Positions 15,587 to 22,830 of a stretch of 29,275 nucleotides of DNA are shown here, piece by piece. The stretch's first letter is position 1, and every line of letters begins with the position of its first letter. A model generated the notes under the pieces. That model was given only the letters and a program-made list of their open reading frames with translations, made no database searches and was not told where the DNA came from. A program made the position numbers and the translations under genes. The stretch is from contig CAYFIR010000090.1 in assembly GCA_964343195.1 (NCBI GenBank), positions 1 to 29,275 of the forward strand, in the 5' to 3' direction. This stretch comes from CAYVAP01 sp964343195 (lineage in GTDB: Bacteria > Bacteroidota > Bacteroidia > J057).

Positions 15587-16501
15587 ATGCAAAACGAAAT
15601 CAGCTGGGAATACGCGTTGGAGGAGTATGAGCTTTACCTGCGGATTGAGCGTGGGTTGGCGGCCCCTTCTCGTGAGGCCTACCTGCGTGACATTCAGCGT
15701 TTTGCCGACTACGGGCAATTTCAGCTCATGGAATCGAGCCCTTTGAATATTTCGCTAGATCAGCTGAAGGCATTTCTCGCTTTTCTCCTCGATGACTGCC
15801 TGTTGGGGGAGCGTTCCCTGGCCCGCAATATTTCTGCCCTAAGGTCCTTTTTCGGCTTTGCCCTGATCGAGGAATGGATAGAACAGGATCCGACTGATCA
15901 CCTGGAGCTTCCCCGTTTTGGCAAAAAACTTCCTGAGGTGCTTTCCATCCCTGAGGTCGAGAGCCTGTTGCAAGCCGTAAACCTGGAGGCAAAGGCTGGA
16001 GAGCGGGATCGGGCGATACTGGAAACGCTATATGGATCAGGATTGCGGGTCTCAGAGTTGACCAACCTCAAGTTTAGTCAAATCTATCGGGATGAAGGCT
16101 TTGTGCGAATTGTGGGAAAAGGGGGAAAGGAGCGACTGGTGCCAATTGGGGACCATGCCCTGCACTGGATCAGCGAGCAGGATGTGAACTTCCGGCGAAA
16201 GCTCCATATTCCACGGGGGCAGGAAGACTTTGTGTTTCTGAATCAGCGGGGTAAAATGCTCTCCCGGATTTCGGTGTTCAACATCGTTAAGCATGCCGCA
16301 TTGGCTGCCGGGTTAAACAAAAACATCAGCCCCCATACACTGAGGCATACCTTTGCCACACATCTCATAGAAGGTGGAGCAGACCTCCGCGCTGTTCAGG
16401 AAATGCTTGGGCATCAGTCTATTACCACGACAGAGCTGTATCTACATCTCGACCGCGAAAAGCTGAGAGAAGTACATGCCTTGTATCACCCGAGGCGATG
16501 A
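15587..16501 (+). CDS. xerD: Tyrosine recombinase XerD
   Basis: A 304-residue site-specific tyrosine recombinase. The N-terminal SAM-like core-binding domain covers about 8-100 and the catalytic domain about 110-295. All catalytic residues are present: R154 (SGLRVSEL), K178 (GKGGKER), H250 and R253 (SPHTLRHT), H276 (LGH) and nucleophile Y285 (TTELYLHLD). The length and motifs match housekeeping XerC/XerD, which resolve chromosome dimers at dif together with a partner and FtsK. Location next to aroQ is a common Bacteroidota arrangement and supports XerD rather than an integrase. No dif-like site was identified nearby. It begins 80 bases from the divergent aroQ start. Confidence 0.93.
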   Translation: MQNEISWEYALEEYELYLRIERGLAAPSREAYLRDIQRFADYGQFQLMESSPLNISLDQLKAFLAFLLDDCLLGERSLARNISALRSFFGFALIEEWIEQDPTDHLELPRFGKKLPEVLSIPEVESLLQAVNLEAKAGERDRAILETLYGSGLRVSELTNLKFSQIYRDEGFVRIVGKGGKERLVPIGDHALHWISEQDVNFRRKLHIPRGQEDFVFLNQRGKMLSRISVFNIVKHAALAAGLNKNISPHTLRHTFATHLIEGGADLRAVQEMLGHQSITTTELYLHLDREKLREVHALYHPRR

Positions 16502-16565
16502 GAGGAGAATAAAATGAAGTGAATGAAGTCGGGTTAGCAACTTTCTTTTGATCAGTTCAAACCGC

Positions 16566-16605
16566 CTGCATACCTGCATACCTGCATACCTGCATACCTG
16601 CATAC
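16566..16605. repeat. Octamer tandem repeat (CTGCATAC)5
   Basis: Five perfect tandem copies of CTGCATAC lie between the convergent xerD and lipoprotein genes, ending 8 bases from the lipoprotein stop codon. The 8-bp period sets it apart from the period-7 repeats elsewhere in the window. It could vary in copy number by slippage. Confidence 0.95.
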
Positions 16606-16613
16606 CCAAGTTC

Positions 16614-17348
16614 CTACCCCTCTTTGGGCCAAAGAATCTTCATGCCTTCTCCTGTTTTCATCTCGTCGATATGTGCATTACCAGGATCGAGGAAAATGTG
16701 GAGGTGGAGTTTGTCCCCCATATGGGTATAGACCCGTTCGTGCTTCGTGGAGAAAAAACCGAAGATCTCGACTTCTTGCTTTGCCAACTGCCCACGCATG
16801 GCGTGGCGCTGATGGGCGGCATGACCCAGGGCCTGGGTCAGCAGGCTGTCGGGGACATTGATCACGTGCCACGCAAGCGTATCCACCTCCCCCATTAACC
16901 TGATGGGAAAAGGGCTATCCGGAGAAAGGCCATGCTGTTCACTTTGATTCACAATCCAATCCCCCAGGGCTTTCTGATCCAGGCCAGACGGAATGTCCTG
17001 CTCTTTCCATTCGGATACCTGAGACCAGACCAACAGGGCGGCGGTCTGCTCAGCTCCTTTTGTATGGACTAATTTTCCCTCCTGTACCTGTGATAGATGA
17101 GGCTGGCTTTGTCGGATCAGCCATTCTCCTTTCAAATCAGTGGTGGCCCCTAGTGCCCATAGATTGGGGGTCCCGGCAATAAGGGTGTCGGGCATCACCC
17201 TGGCATGGGTTTTTCCCTGCATCATGATCTCCATCAGGGCTCCTGCGTGGTTGACGGTGACAGGGGTAGACTGCTGGCAGCCACTGACAACAGCCATCAA
17301 AAAGAGAGTCGGGAGAATAAGTAGCAAGTGAACTCGGTTGCTGCACAT
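16614..17348 (-). CDS. Lipoprotein of unknown function
   Basis: A 244-residue predicted lipoprotein when started at 17348; an in-frame ATG at 17375 would add 9 residues. The start is chosen because MCSNRVHLLLILPTLFL then makes a compact signal with the lipobox VVSGC and the lipidated cysteine at residue 24. The mature part is mixed alpha/beta in appearance (for example WALGATTDLKGEWLIRQSQP and EVEIFGFFSTKHERVY) with no family I recognise and no further membrane segment. It lies 62 bases (35 from the longer start) after the uracil-DNA glycosylase gene on the same strand and is probably co-transcribed with it. Location is likely the periplasm or outer membrane. The function is unknown. Confidence 0.8.
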   Translation of the reverse strand: MCSNRVHLLLILPTLFLMAVVSGCQQSTPVTVNHAGALMEIMMQGKTHARVMPDTLIAGTPNLWALGATTDLKGEWLIRQSQPHLSQVQEGKLVHTKGAEQTAALLVWSQVSEWKEQDIPSGLDQKALGDWIVNQSEQHGLSPDSPFPIRLMGEVDTLAWHVINVPDSLLTQALGHAAHQRHAMRGQLAKQEVEIFGFFSTKHERVYTHMGDKLHLHIFLDPGNAHIDEMKTGEGMKILWPKEG

Positions 17349-17410
17349 GGGGATAGAGGTGGATTGAGGCATCATGGGGCCAATTTACGATAAATCCCCT
17401 GAAGGTCCAT

Positions 17411-17983
17411 TTATGAAAGGGCACGTCTCATTTGCTGGCGAAGAACAGGTAATACTTCTTCCTGAAACCAGGGATTGCGCCTGAGCCAGAGGCGATTTCT
17501 GGGAGAAGGGTGGGGGAGTGGCAAAAAGTCGGGCAGGTAATGCCTGTGATTCCTGACTGTTTCCGTGAGGTTTTTGCCAAAGTGCTCCTTCAAATAGTAT
17601 CGCTGGGCGTACTGCCCGATGAGCAGGGTCAGGCGAATATTGGGCATTGCTTCGACAAGTCTCGGATGCCATAGCGGCGCACATTCTGGACGAGGGGGCA
17701 GGTCGCCGGACTTCCCTTTGCCGGGATAGCAAAATCCCATGGGAACGATGGCGATTTTTTGCGCGTCGTAAAAGTCGGCTTTGTCCATCTCCAGCCACTC
17801 TCTAAGGGTGTCTCCGCTGGGGTCATTCCACGGGATGCCACTGTTGTGCACTCGGGTACCAGGAGCCTGCCCGATGAGCAAAACACGGCTTTCAGGATGG
17901 GCAGAGACCACCGGACGCGGGCCCAAAGGCAGGTACTCTGCGCACACGGTGCAGTTGCGGATTTCGGAGAGAAGCCTTTTCAA
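17411..17983 (-). CDS. Uracil-DNA glycosylase superfamily protein, family-4-like
   Basis: A 190-residue member of the uracil-DNA glycosylase superfamily, which removes uracil or related damaged bases from DNA. Motif A reads LIGQAPGTRVHNSGIPW near 36-52 and the C-terminal motif HPSPRN is at 158-163. Four cysteines, C11, C14, C85 and C101, have the CxxC...C...C spacing of the iron-sulfur-containing family 4 and 5 enzymes, so a 4Fe-4S cluster is likely. The usual GEAPG of family 4 is GQAPG here, which may alter activity. It lies 74 bases downstream of an unknown 333-residue gene and upstream of a lipoprotein gene, all on the minus strand. Cytoplasmic. Confidence 0.87.
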   Translation of the reverse strand: MKRLLSEIRNCTVCAEYLPLGPRPVVSAHPESRVLLIGQAPGTRVHNSGIPWNDPSGDTLREWLEMDKADFYDAQKIAIVPMGFCYPGKGKSGDLPPRPECAPLWHPRLVEAMPNIRLTLLIGQYAQRYYLKEHFGKNLTETVRNHRHYLPDFLPLPHPSPRNRLWLRRNPWFQEEVLPVLRQQMRRALS

Positions 17984-17998
17984 GTGGGAAAGATTGGA

Positions 17999-18023
17999 GG
18001 TTTATGCCCCAATTTCGCATAAA
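17999..18023. promoter_or_regulatory. Dyad between the unknown gene and the glycosylase gene
   Basis: TTTATGC (18001-18007) and GCATAAA (18017-18023) are perfect 7-bp inverted arms around a 9-base loop, in the 74-base gap before the glycosylase start at 17983. It could be an operator or a weak attenuator; no T tract follows on the minus strand. Confidence 0.35.
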
Positions 18024-18057
18024 ACCCACCTTCTCCCAAACCACACGATTTAGGAAC

Positions 18058-19059
18058 TCAGTCAGACCAGTACCTGGCGATTCGCTTGGCCTCGGGGAAA
18101 AAATTCAGGTAGAGGTGATGCCCCATACTGCCTATGGTCTGCAAAAAGCCTGAGGCTAGTTCTGTGCGAACCTGGGTGTTATATGGGTGATGCCATACCA
18201 GAGATATATCTCGTTTGAGAATTCCCATCCGTTTCAGCTGTGGATACAGCGCACTCAACTGTCGGCTGATCTCCTGCAGGCCTTCCTGCTGATTCTCAGG
18301 AGTGCAGGGGTGCCAGCGTTGGTCTTCGGGCCATATGCCAAGGACAGGGTTCAGGACTGCCGGGTCATGTAAAATGTGGACATTCCAGCCGCTCTGGCGA
18401 GGGATCTCCTGTTGGTCTGCGAGTTCTGTCTGTCGAAAAACCCGCTCAAAATCTCCCCGCTTTAGCAGGCCTACGACTCTGTCTTCGATGTCCTGTTCAT
18501 CAAACGAGGGAACCAATAAAAGACTTGGCAGCCATTGATTGCGTCGCGGGGCGACCTCCTGCTGCATTAGCTGGCCGATCAACTGGTTGCGGGTGGTGGC
18601 CAGTCCCTCCCAAACGCTGTGATCATCCAGCCAAACCTCTACACGCTGGGTCAGCAGCCCCAGGGATTCATCGGCTTGGGCAAAGCATCCACTGATATTG
18701 GTCGGAATCCAGTGGGTAGAGTCATGGTTGATGGGATGATGGCCTTCCACACATAGTTTCAGGTTGTTTTCTCCGAGTCGATACAGCGTCAGAGGATCGA
18801 TGTCCAGTTCCAACTCGGTGTCCGAGGATTCATACCGCATCCAGAGAGAGGCCTCAACATCGAGGATGTCAAGGTCATTTCGAAGGGCTTCCCAGGCGTC
18901 GAGGATATCTTCGACCCGACACCACTGGGGACTATCCTCCCATGACTGTTCAAAAAGTCTGGTGACAGGCTGGTCTTTGGTAGCTGCTTTTCTACCAGTA
19001 TTTGCCAATTCCAGAAGCGGTAATGGAGACAGGGTTTCAATCCAGTAGCTAACCTTCAT
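18058..19059 (-). CDS. Protein of unknown function, 333 residues
   Basis: I do not recognise this protein. It has no signal peptide or membrane segment and is acidic and rich in Trp, Leu and Gln, suggesting a folded cytoplasmic protein. Noticeable parts are MKVSYWIETLSPLPLLELANT at the N-terminus, a region with several histidines (CVEGHHPINHDSTHWIP near 102-118), and ISLVWHHPYNTQVRTELASG followed by GHHLYLNFFPEAKRIA near the C-terminus. Histidine and aspartate clusters could bind a metal, but no known metal motif is clear. The frame is open throughout, the codon use resembles that of neighbours, and a 74-base gap to the glycosylase gene suggests a shared transcript. The ATG at 19059 is the only good start. 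Confidence 0.8.
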   Translation of the reverse strand: MKVSYWIETLSPLPLLELANTGRKAATKDQPVTRLFEQSWEDSPQWCRVEDILDAWEALRNDLDILDVEASLWMRYESSDTELELDIDPLTLYRLGENNLKLCVEGHHPINHDSTHWIPTNISGCFAQADESLGLLTQRVEVWLDDHSVWEGLATTRNQLIGQLMQQEVAPRRNQWLPSLLLVPSFDEQDIEDRVVGLLKRGDFERVFRQTELADQQEIPRQSGWNVHILHDPAVLNPVLGIWPEDQRWHPCTPENQQEGLQEISRQLSALYPQLKRMGILKRDISLVWHHPYNTQVRTELASGFLQTIGSMGHHLYLNFFPEAKRIARYWSD

Positions 19060-19413
19060 ACAAGAGCAAGTGATAAAGGATCTTGTTTTAAGTCTTCAAA
19101 TAAGACGATTTTTCGTACAATATAAAAGCTGTTAATTGTCCAAAACTGACACAGAGGAGGTTGAAATACGCTAGTGGAATAAGTTCGAAGTTCGGAGTCA
19201 AGAGTTCGTAGCTTAAAGTTTCCCGCAGAGCGAGAAATGCCAAATTTCGAATTACTCCCACCAGTATGATCTGTGTGAGTAAATGTAAAATAATGGTTTT
19301 GGGTTAAGTGGTTGATATTTAGTGGGTTATAGAATTGGGTGTTGAACTTTGAACTCCATTCTCACGATAGCATAGGACTATTTCGTAGGTTTATAGGGTA
19401 ATCAGCGAATAAT
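19060..19413. other. Divergent intergenic region with period-7 repeats
   Basis: No gene is supported in these 354 bases between divergent genes. Two heptamer tracts lie inside: 19181-19222 and 19342-19355. The rest is AT-rich and should hold the promoters of the unknown 333-residue gene (left) and the membrane-protein gene (right). Confidence 0.5.
19181..19222. repeat. Degenerate period-7 repeat tract
   Basis: Six consecutive heptamers: AAGTTCG, AAGTTCG, GAGTCAA, GAGTTCG, TAGCTTA, AAGTTTC. The reverse strand gives CGAACTT-type units matching those at 1-94. A smaller pair, TTGAACT twice, is at 19342-19355. Confidence 0.75.
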
Positions 19414-20043
19414 ATGAGTGATTATAAGCAGCAACTAGAGGACCTGGCGGATATCAAAAGCCTGATGCAATCCTCGACCCGGTTTATGTCCCTGAGCGGG
19501 CTGTCGGGGGTTGGAGCAGGGGTAGTAGCCCTGCTGGGAGCTGGCTGGGTGTATCGGTACCTTACGCTTCAGGAGCTGGTTGGGGAACTATTGCCCCGCA
19601 GAATTCTTGTCGTCACCTGGACCCAGCTGTACACCCTGGTTGGAATGGCTGTAGTGATCCTGGTAGCGGCACTGGGGATCGCGACCTATTTCACTGTTCG
19701 CAATACGCGGAGGCAGGGCCAGAAAATATGGACCATGTCTTCCCGTCGCCTGGCTTTTAACCTCACCCTGCCGCTTGTAGGAGGGGCACTGTTTTGTCTG
19801 ATGCTGGCCTACCACGGATACAGCAGCCTCATACCGGGAGCCACGCTGATTTTCTACGGGCTGGGTGTCCTCAACGCGAGCAAGTACACCCTGGGAGAAA
19901 TACGCTTACTGGGCATTTCTGAAATCATCCTGGGGCTTGCGGCTACCGCTGTACTCAGGTATGGCATCGTTTTCTGGGCTATCGGATTTGGGATATTACA
20001 TATCCTCTACGGGGCCATCATGTATGTTAAATACGAGAGGTGA
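19414..20043 (+). CDS. Polytopic membrane protein of unknown function, partner of a winged-helix regulator
   Basis: A 209-residue inner-membrane protein with about six hydrophobic segments, near 24-48, 72-95, 112-135, 138-156, 165-182 and 184-204. The polar N-terminus (MSDYKQQLEDLADIKSLMQS) is likely cytoplasmic and may form a helix that touches a partner. No enzyme or transporter motif is seen. Its TGA stop overlaps the GTG start of the downstream winged-helix gene by 4 bases (GTGA), indicating translational coupling and a joint function, possibly a membrane sensor that holds or signals to the regulator. This link is inferred from gene arrangement only. Confidence 0.82.
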   Translation: MSDYKQQLEDLADIKSLMQSSTRFMSLSGLSGVGAGVVALLGAGWVYRYLTLQELVGELLPRRILVVTWTQLYTLVGMAVVILVAALGIATYFTVRNTRRQGQKIWTMSSRRLAFNLTLPLVGGALFCLMLAYHGYSSLIPGATLIFYGLGVLNASKYTLGEIRLLGISEIILGLAATAVLRYGIVFWAIGFGILHILYGAIMYVKYER

Positions 20044-20348
20044 AAGAACTGATTGACCAGCTTGATAAAGTGTTTGAAAGTCGGATAAGGCTGGGCATCA
20101 TGTCCATGCTGATGGTGGAGGAATGGATTCACTATAGCGACATCAAGCAGGCGCTGGACGTCTCGGACGGGAATCTTGCCACCCACCTCAAGCTATTGAG
20201 GAAGCATGATTATATCGAGGACAAGAAAGAATTTCTCAACCGAAAACCTCATACTACCTACCGGAGCACCGATAAGGGACGTCAGGCATTTGAAACACAC
20301 CTCAATGCGCTGGAACAGCTGATCAGAATGCAGGACAGGGATCAGTGA
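20040..20348 (+). CDS. Winged-helix transcriptional regulator
   Basis: A 102-residue single-domain winged-helix protein, similar in size and layout to the small MarR/ArsR-like regulators of Bacteroidota. The recognition region reads HYSDIKQALDVSDGNLATHL near 32-51, and the wing KPHTTYRSTDKGRQAF is near 69-84. The start is GTG at 20040, overlapping the upstream stop, and no other start would preserve the first helix. The stop codon TGA at 20346 is also the first three bases of a heptamer tract. As it is co-translated with a polytopic membrane protein, its activity may be set by that protein. The target is not known; the paired genes themselves are the usual first guess. Confidence 0.88.
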   Translation: MKELIDQLDKVFESRIRLGIMSMLMVEEWIHYSDIKQALDVSDGNLATHLKLLRKHDYIEDKKEFLNRKPHTTYRSTDKGRQAFETHLNALEQLIRMQDRDQ

Positions 20349-20437
20349 TCAATGTTCAATAGACTTGGGCAGTAAGGCCAGGTCGAATGATAACTCCTGT
20401 TCTTCAATCTGATCCATGATCTCTGACCAATGACCCC
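20346..20437. repeat. Degenerate period-7 tracts in a convergent gap
   Basis: TGATCAA, TGTTCAA and TAGACTT run from 20346 to 20366; TGATAAC, TCCTGTT and CTTCAAT from 20388 to 20408; TGATCCA, TGATCTC, TGACCAA and TGACCCC from 20410 to 20437. They fill most of the gap between the winged-helix gene and the convergent Wzz-like gene and resemble the tract at 1000-1027. Confidence 0.65.
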
Positions 20438-20444
20438 GGTAACC

Positions 20445-22790
20445 TCATATCGTTCCCGTCTCATGGAAGCTCCGTGATACCATGCGTTTGGCAAGTTTCC
20501 GAATGAAGCTACGCTTTTTGGGAATGTAGCCCATGATCGGCTCAAGGTGATCGATACCAGTACCATTGAGGATCACGCGAATCTCCTTTTCGGTAGATGC
20601 CTGGAGCTTTTCCAGGGTTTGAGCATCCGCCTTGCTCCACACCCGATTGGCACGACATACGAGAAATACCATGTCCGCTTCGTTGATGATCTTCAGGGGA
20701 TATGGAGACATCAACAGGGGAGGTAACTCTGTGATAAGCGTGTCAAATTTGTCTGTTCCATCAAAGTTTTCGGTACTGACGAGCTCACTTTCCTGCTTAA
20801 CGTCATAAAACCATGGAGGTACGGCATAGCTATGGGTGTCATCATGTTCTGGAATGAGAGGACCTGCTGGTTCACCCTTTTTCTTCTTTTTCTCCTTCTT
20901 CTTCTTTTTGTCGTCTTCATCTTCTTCTGGGAGAGGAGGCTGCGGCGTCAGGTGAAGGACCCGCTCATTGTAGGTCCGTAGACGGAAGGTCAGGAGGGAG
21001 GAGATCAGACTTTTGCCTTCAAGCGGTCTCATGCTGATCAGTACCAGTCGGATGGGCTTGGAGGAATCACGATTGCTCAGGTCTATCTTCAGATTCTGGA
21101 GTAACAGGCCGATGGTTCGATCCTCGATATAGGCATAGTCCACCTTGCCTTTTTTCTTCTTCTTTTTCTTTTTTCCATCACCCTCTCCATCAGAAGTGCT
21201 TCCGCCGAGGTTGGGTCGGGTGGGAAATTTGGGCAGTGCTCCAATGACTTCCAGGCCGACGATTTCCTCGGTATTGGTGGGGGTACGTAAGGTATTGTCA
21301 AAGTATTCCAGTGCGACCACCAGTCCCAGGGTGAGAATAAACCCCGCCAGGAATGAAGCAACGATGAGAAATTTCCGGCTGGATGGGTCGGGGCGGCTGG
21401 GATAAAATGGCCGGGAAATCATGTTCAGGGTGCTGGACAGCAGCATATTCTGCTGGTGCATAACGGCCGTGTTCAGGCTATGCAGGTTTTCCAGGTAGGA
21501 TTGCTCATAGACGTAGTTCTGGCGCTCCATACGCTTGATTTCGGAGCCAATGGGGGCCAGCCTCTGGTAGATTTGGTCAAATTCGCGCTTGCGAATATCG
21601 ACAACAGCCAGTTTGGCTTCGGCTTCTGATTTGAGCATCAGGTTTCGTAGCCACTGAAACAGCACAGCATCCAGATCTGAACCCCGAGGGGTCACCTGTG
21701 TCCGGTATATGGAGTCCCCGGAACTCAGGATCCTGTTTTTCAGCCGATCAGATGATTCCCGGAGGTGGTTGATGCGAGCCATGCTACGGGTATTGTTGGT
21801 ATCCTGGGGCGAAAGCCACTCCAACCGCGTCAATTCTGCGCTAATATCGGCAAGCGAGTCCCTGAGGTAGCCCAACTCGCGGTTAAGTTTTCCCAGGCTA
21901 ACCCGGGAGGCAAGCTGGTTTTCGAGGGCCGTAAGGGTGGAGTCGGCAGACTGTAGTTGCATGAACTGTTTGAATTCCAGCTCCAGCAGGTCCTCGCGCT
22001 TGGCCGCAATAAAGCGGGTCTGCTCGTAATAGTTGATGATCTTATTCCCCCGCATGTAATTGGTAAGCGAATCCTCCGCATGTCGGAGCGATCCCCTTGT
22101 CTCGGCCAATTGTTGACGGAAATACTCTACTACATCCTTGCTTTGCAGGCGTTTCATATCCTGCTGTTTATCAGAATAGATTTTGATGTGCAATTCCAGG
22201 GTTCTGCGACAGATCCCAGGATCAGTCGTGGTATAGGTTTCCCGCAGCATGTCACTCTTTCCGTCGGTTTTGATTATGATGGACGAAAAGTGATCGATGC
22301 CAAAGAGCTGATTACCAGAGTAGAGCAGCACATAGATGGCGTTGTCATCCCCTCGCTGGCAATATTTTACGATGTTTTGATAGGTGGCTTCAGGGTCCTC
22401 TTTTACGACGACATTCTGGACGATAGAGTCCGGGATAGCATTATGTAATTCATTAAAGGCTCGTGGAGAAATAAGGGTGCGGTTAGGCTCTTCCAGCAAC
22501 AGGCATTCTGCCAGTAGCCTTTGGCCGAGTTCCTCATAGGTTTCAAAGGAGGTGGCGATGTTGAGCAGGTTGTCAAGCTCCGCTGATGCCTGATGATAGT
22601 CCAGTCGGCTATTGCCATTGGACTCGAGGTTGTAGCCTGAGTAGATGCCGGTGTTGACCAGTCCACTGGAGGTGTAGGTTCGGACCTCATCTCTGGTGGA
22701 CCACCAGACAAATGCCGCCATCAGGATGCCGATTAGCAGCATCAATGGGAAAAAGCGGGCGAATATTCGAAAAAATTGAACCAGCGTCAT
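20445..22790 (-). CDS. Wzz/BY-kinase-like exopolysaccharide protein with degraded kinase motifs
   Basis: A 781-residue inner-membrane polysaccharide co-polymerase. Membrane helices near 11-30 and 472-494 flank a large periplasmic part with likely coiled coils about 200-340, and the segment before the second helix (RPFYPSRPDPSSRK) is the proline-rich signature of Wzz/Wzc proteins. The cytoplasmic region keeps the shape of a BY-kinase (ParA-like) domain, but the motifs are damaged: Walker A reads SMRPLEGKS (586-594) instead of PGEGKS, Walker A' reads VLHLTPQPP, and the Walker B aspartate is replaced in FDTLITELPP (681-690). Two poly-lysine tracts, near 539-548 and 625-638, interrupt it, and there is no tyrosine cluster at the C-terminus. 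It probably controls chain length without kinase activity. The TolC-like gene lies 40 bases upstream. Confidence 0.88.
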   Translation of the reverse strand: MTLVQFFRIFARFFPLMLLIGILMAAFVWWSTRDEVRTYTSSGLVNTGIYSGYNLESNGNSRLDYHQASAELDNLLNIATSFETYEELGQRLLAECLLLEEPNRTLISPRAFNELHNAIPDSIVQNVVVKEDPEATYQNIVKYCQRGDDNAIYVLLYSGNQLFGIDHFSSIIIKTDGKSDMLRETYTTTDPGICRRTLELHIKIYSDKQQDMKRLQSKDVVEYFRQQLAETRGSLRHAEDSLTNYMRGNKIINYYEQTRFIAAKREDLLELEFKQFMQLQSADSTLTALENQLASRVSLGKLNRELGYLRDSLADISAELTRLEWLSPQDTNNTRSMARINHLRESSDRLKNRILSSGDSIYRTQVTPRGSDLDAVLFQWLRNLMLKSEAEAKLAVVDIRKREFDQIYQRLAPIGSEIKRMERQNYVYEQSYLENLHSLNTAVMHQQNMLLSSTLNMISRPFYPSRPDPSSRKFLIVASFLAGFILTLGLVVALEYFDNTLRTPTNTEEIVGLEVIGALPKFPTRPNLGGSTSDGEGDGKKKKKKKKGKVDYAYIEDRTIGLLLQNLKIDLSNRDSSKPIRLVLISMRPLEGKSLISSLLTFRLRTYNERVLHLTPQPPLPEEDEDDKKKKKEKKKKKGEPAGPLIPEHDDTHSYAVPPWFYDVKQESELVSTENFDGTDKFDTLITELPPLLMSPYPLKIINEADMVFLVCRANRVWSKADAQTLEKLQASTEKEIRVILNGTGIDHLEPIMGYIPKKRSFIRKLAKRMVSRSFHETGTI

Positions 22791-22830
22791 GCTAATTCCA
22801 GGTTCTTAGGTTGAACTATATTGGATAACA

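Noticed and set aside
15587..16501. Phage or island integrase
   Set aside because: Size, motifs and the aroQ neighbour match housekeeping XerD; no attachment site, tRNA or mobile genes are nearby.
16548..16898. Plus-strand frame starting in the octamer repeat
   Set aside because: It reads through the repeat and then lies opposite the lipoprotein gene; the protein is repetitive at its start and has no domain.
17380..17387. TAAATTGG (minus strand) as a -7 promoter element for the lipoprotein gene
   Set aside because: It sits only a few bases from the longer start codon, has no -33 partner, and the gene is probably co-transcribed with the glycosylase.
21145..21405. Plus-strand frame starting with a poly-phenylalanine stretch
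   Set aside because: It is the reverse reading of the poly-lysine tract in the Wzz-like gene.
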